NCBI GenBank assembly: GCA_030649335.1
Contig: JAUSLL010000036.1
Coordinates: 1 to 64,000, forward strand
Direction of reading: 5' to 3'
DNA length: 64,000 nucleotides
Source: Parvibaculum sp.
Lineage (GTDB): Bacteria; Pseudomonadota; Alphaproteobacteria; Parvibaculales; Parvibaculaceae
Part shown: positions 61,113 through 64,000 of the stretch, piece after piece
Numbering within the stretch: position 1 is the first letter of the stretch
How the letters are laid out: each line of letters begins with the position of its first letter
The notes under the pieces: generated by a model
Databases searched by the model: none
The model's input: only the letters and a program-made list of their open reading frames with translations
What the model was told of the DNA's origin: nothing
Position numbers and translations under genes: made by a program

Positions 61113-62615
61113 TCAGTCAAGGTTTCGCTTCATCTGCCGGTTGAGATAATAGACAGACACGCGATTAACTGCCTCATTGAGAAAGGTCAGTCCAACAGAA
61201 TCTTGAATTAGGAATCTCCGCGCGGCAAGCGTCAGAACATAGCTCAAAAGCAAGATTATGCTTGATAGAGCGAGCATCCAGAATGATCCTAAATATTCCA
61301 AATAGAATTTTTGAACCAGAAAATTTAATGGAATAGCAAACAGGACAACAATCAATCCAACATTGTGAGCTCTGAGAAAATGCCGGATTGGTAGTTTCAG
61401 CAAAACTTTTGCACATACTACAGAAATCATAAAATATAGACCCAACGCTATACCAACGCCGGTAGCGACCCCTTCCAATCCCCATTGCAAACCCACGAGA
61501 CTACCCGCAACAATCATAGCCGCATATACGCCTTGCATCGCGCCTGCAATTTTGACCTCACCGAGCGACAAAATGGAAATATCGCTCATGCGATAACCAA
61601 GACGAAAATAGGAACATAGCGCAAGAATTTGAAACGGCACGGCCACTGCAGACCAGTTAGGTCCGAATATAATTTCTATGATTTCCTTTCCATTCAAGCT
61701 CATAAATAGGCTTATCGGCATGCCAATGAAAGAGGCCACCACGACGCCTCGCAGATATGCCGACTGCAATCGCGCTTCGTCTCCTTGGATCGATGACATA
61801 ATCGGATAAAAAACACCGGTAATGGATCCGGAAAACAACTGTATCGGCCGCATCATCAAGTTAAATGCGCGCTGGTATAAACCAAGACTCGCCCCACCCA
61901 ACAATTTCCCAACAATGATATTGTCAGCATTGCGTCCCAAATAATTTCCAATACCTGAAAGAAATATCCACCAAGTTTTAGAGACTAATTCGGAGGAAAT
62001 AGGTCCGAAAACCAAATGTCGTATTGAACCTGTCGAAACTTGCAGCGCCATTCTGATCAATCCCGATGACGCCAGACCGCACAACAACGCCCAAACACCA
62101 AACCCGTAGTAAGCCAAAGTAATTGCGACAATCGATTGTCCTGTCAAAACAGAAACAAAATCAAAGGAAGCGTTTTTTCTGAATTCAAACTCCTTTGACA
62201 GGAGTCCGTCCAGAAAGGCGGTGACAGATAGGGCCGGCAAAACAATGGCAGCGAATAAAATCTGAGCACTGATATCAGTGGAAAAGAAAGTCGATATGTC
62301 TTTCCGCAAAAGCGCCAGAACGATCGCGAAAAAAACACTGAGAACAATAGTCAGGGTAAAGCCACCTGAAACATCAGCCGGAGTAATGTCCTTTTTCCCT
62401 ACGATTACATTCGAAACTGCCTGCGGCGCAAGCTGACTAATTGCCAGGCAAATGGCCACAAATCCAAAATCACCATACTCAATGGGCGTCAGCAAACGGG
62501 CTAAAATCCCGACGGTGACCACGCCGACGACGGCATTAGCTACTTTTCCGAAAACTCCAGCGAAAGCTCCGCTCACCGCTAACCTTGTCAATGAGACCTT
62601 TCGCTCGTCCGCCAT
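61113..62615 (-). CDS. Oligosaccharide flippase / lipopolysaccharide biosynthesis protein (Wzx-type)
   Basis: A 500-residue MOP-superfamily membrane protein with about twelve to fourteen hydrophobic segments. The N-terminal half has the polysaccharide-synthesis signature (VGVVTVGILARLLTPIEYGDFGF) and a later ADNIIVGKLLGGASLGLYQRAFN segment. It would move undecaprenyl-linked repeat units to the periplasmic face for polymerisation. Base composition is clearly lower in G+C than the left part of the window. 107 bp separate it from the next methyltransferase upstream. Confidence 0.9.
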   Translation of the reverse strand: MADERKVSLTRLAVSGAFAGVFGKVANAVVGVVTVGILARLLTPIEYGDFGFVAICLAISQLAPQAVSNVIVGKKDITPADVSGGFTLTIVLSVFFAIVLALLRKDISTFFSTDISAQILFAAIVLPALSVTAFLDGLLSKEFEFRKNASFDFVSVLTGQSIVAITLAYYGFGVWALLCGLASSGLIRMALQVSTGSIRHLVFGPISSELVSKTWWIFLSGIGNYLGRNADNIIVGKLLGGASLGLYQRAFNLMMRPIQLFSGSITGVFYPIMSSIQGDEARLQSAYLRGVVVASFIGMPISLFMSLNGKEIIEIIFGPNWSAVAVPFQILALCSYFRLGYRMSDISILSLGEVKIAGAMQGVYAAMIVAGSLVGLQWGLEGVATGVGIALGLYFMISVVCAKVLLKLPIRHFLRAHNVGLIVVLFAIPLNFLVQKFYLEYLGSFWMLALSSIILLLSYVLTLAARRFLIQDSVGLTFLNEAVNRVSVYYLNRQMKRNLD

Positions 62616-62722
62616 AGTCGACTACCACATTAACTGTTCAAAATTAGGCAACTTCAAATTACTTCAGGCGCCCAATCCAGAAGTCAATTCCAGCCCTTAG
62701 ACGGAATTGGAAGCATCCGGAA

Positions 62723-63487
62723 TCACTTTCTCAAGATGGCGATCAAATGCAATCCGTTTGCGGATGTTGCCTTACCTGCTTGATTTTTTGCGTTCTGCCA
62801 AACAAACCGTCGCATCAAAGGTATTTCTCCTTGAATAAGGAGATTCTTGGTCAACTTGCGATAGATACGTTCCCAAAGAGTCTTACGATAGTAATACTGA
62901 GTTTTCACAATCATAAAATCTGATGGCAATGACGACAGATGCGCCTCTAACAATGGCAAATCATAGTGCCTGAAATGTTTGGAGTTCAGAGGTTCGTTAG
63001 TCGTGGGCACGGAAATAATCAACGACCCACCCGGACTAACCCGAGCAGAAATTAACGCTAGAAAATTTGCGACGCTGTCATCCGGTATATGCTCAATGAC
63101 TTCAATTGCGCAGACCACATCAAATGTCTCCTCAATCTCAGAGACATCACAATTTTTGAATTCAACATTCGGAAAAAATGCCTTTGCGAAACCAAGTGCA
63201 CGCGCATTGATATCCACGCCAACTCGCTTCTGAATAGTATCGGGCAACTGTCCAAGCAAGTACCCATCACCACAACCCACATCCAACACAGAGTTAGGGG
63301 TTAGTGCATTGATGATCTCCACAACCTTGTGGTTATAAAGTAGATACTCAAAGCCCCAATCCAGCATTCGACTCCGTCTCCCCTGACCACGTTCATCCAA
63401 AAATGGAATGTGATGGTATGGGTATACGTATTGATCCTGCTGACGACGCTGAATATCCGGAACAGGGTCGATGCCGACGTTACTCAT
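62723..63487 (-). CDS. Class I SAM-dependent methyltransferase
   Basis: A 254-residue protein. A tyrosine-rich N-terminal segment (YVYPYHHIPFLDE) precedes the SAM domain with SVLDVGCGDGYLLGQL, VGVDINARALGFAKAFF and FDVVCAIEVIEHIPDD, then the SARVSPGGSLIISVPT strand and a FRHYDLPLLEAHL segment typical of sugar-modifying members. Start ATG at 63487. The gene lies between the flippase and a glycosyltransferase, supporting action on a glycan. Confidence 0.82.
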   Translation of the reverse strand: MSNVGIDPVPDIQRRQQDQYVYPYHHIPFLDERGQGRRSRMLDWGFEYLLYNHKVVEIINALTPNSVLDVGCGDGYLLGQLPDTIQKRVGVDINARALGFAKAFFPNVEFKNCDVSEIEETFDVVCAIEVIEHIPDDSVANFLALISARVSPGGSLIISVPTTNEPLNSKHFRHYDLPLLEAHLSSLPSDFMIVKTQYYYRKTLWERIYRKLTKNLLIQGEIPLMRRFVWQNAKNQAGKATSANGLHLIAILRK

Positions 63488-63569
63488 TTTCTTGCTTGCT
63501 CCGATGCAAAGTCACAATGGCATTTCGACATGAGGTAATTTCAAACCGGCCGACCGGAAAACAGAATTT

Positions 63570-64000
63570 TCAGTTCTTGGATATAAAATCCAAAATAGCG
63601 AGCGCGCGTTGCTGCCAAGTATAGCGCGAGAGAAAGTCATTACGACCTTCCAAGGCAATTTGGCGGCGTAAAATATCATCATCCTTCAATCTGGTCAGGG
63701 CCCGCGCCCAGTCGTCAATATTCTCCGGGGCACATAAAAGTGCATTTTCCTCGTCTCGCAGCACTTCGCGCAGGACCGGCAGATCAGTGGCTACCACAGC
63801 TTTGCCACGCGCCAGATACTCAAATATCTTCAGCGGCGACATCCAGTCGGCCAGATTTTGCGTGCCGCCGCCCACGCCCCGAACGACACGCAAGTATGGG
63901 GCCAATACCACATCCATGCCCTCCAGATACCCGCCCGTGTCTACGTGCCGAACATGGCCGTGAAATATGATATTTCCGTAACCGGAAGTTCTTTCCTTCC
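63570..64000 (-). CDS. Glycosyltransferase family 4, C-terminal part (cut by window edge)
   Basis: The open frame continues past the right edge; the last 142 codons are visible. NIIFHGHVRHVDTGGYLEGMDVVLAPY and MSPLKIFEYLARGKAVVATDLPVLREVL match the nucleotide-sugar-binding half of GT4 enzymes, with the Glu-x7-Glu type motif modified to K-I-F-E. The C-terminal WQQRALAILDFI helix ends the protein. An ATG at 63917 lies in the middle of the domain, so it is not the start. Confidence 0.82.
   Translation of the reverse strand, partial: KERTSGYGNIIFHGHVRHVDTGGYLEGMDVVLAPYLRVVRGVGGGTQNLADWMSPLKIFEYLARGKAVVATDLPVLREVLRDEENALLCAPENIDDWARALTRLKDDDILRRQIALEGRNDFLSRYTWQQRALAILDFISKN

Overview
The window is a high-GC alphaproteobacterial chromosome segment. 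The evidence is the gene types: a split GltB/GltD NADPH glutamate synthase, a COQ4-family ubiquinone protein, MHYT and Cache hybrid sensor kinases, a CoxE/MoxR pair, a FadJ-like beta-oxidation enzyme and a LigE-like glutathione transferase. A family or genus cannot be fixed by reading. Genes are packed tightly on both strands. I see no rRNA, tRNA, CRISPR array or insertion sequence.

The first 40 kb are mostly metabolic and envelope genes. They begin with a minus-strand group (VOC protein, enoyl-CoA hydratase, threonine aldolase), then gltB-gltD behind a long, highly foldable leader, then a COQ4-family gene behind a 34-bp perfect dyad. A hybrid histidine kinase follows that is broken by an in-frame amber codon. 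From 13.6 to 21 kb there is an envelope O-acetylation set (MBOAT acyltransferase plus small membrane partner, Ape1-like SGNH esterase, DUF459 SGNH protein) with an autotransporter gene between its parts. Next come a CoxE-like VWA protein with its MoxR ATPase, a FadJ-type multienzyme, an epoxide-hydrolase-like protein, a LigE-like GST, a solitary phage-type fibre/spike gene, an aldehyde dehydrogenase, an exported DUF3604 protein and an MltB-type lytic transglycosylase. A GH42 beta-galactosidase and a GH4 alpha-galactosidase/glucosidase diverge from each other, followed by an MHYT-domain kinase.

From 39.5 kb to the right edge the window is a sugar-nucleotide and surface-polysaccharide region. 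manC-hldE-galT-galK form one minus-strand operon divergent from galU. A polyprenyl-phosphate sugar transferase, the GDP-fucose genes (gmd, fcl), a UDP-glucuronate 4-epimerase-like gene and ugd come next. Then follow four class I methyltransferases, five glycosyltransferases (one broken by a frameshift, one cut by the window edge), a Wzy/WaaL-type protein and a Wzx-type flippase. Together these predict a Wzx/Wzy-dependent O-antigen or exopolysaccharide made from GDP-mannose/fucose, UDP-glucose/galactose and UDP-glucuronate/galacturonate, possibly methylated. Export proteins such as Wza/Wzc are not in view. The glycosyltransferase/flippase end is visibly richer in A+T than the metabolic half, as is common for exchanged polysaccharide loci.
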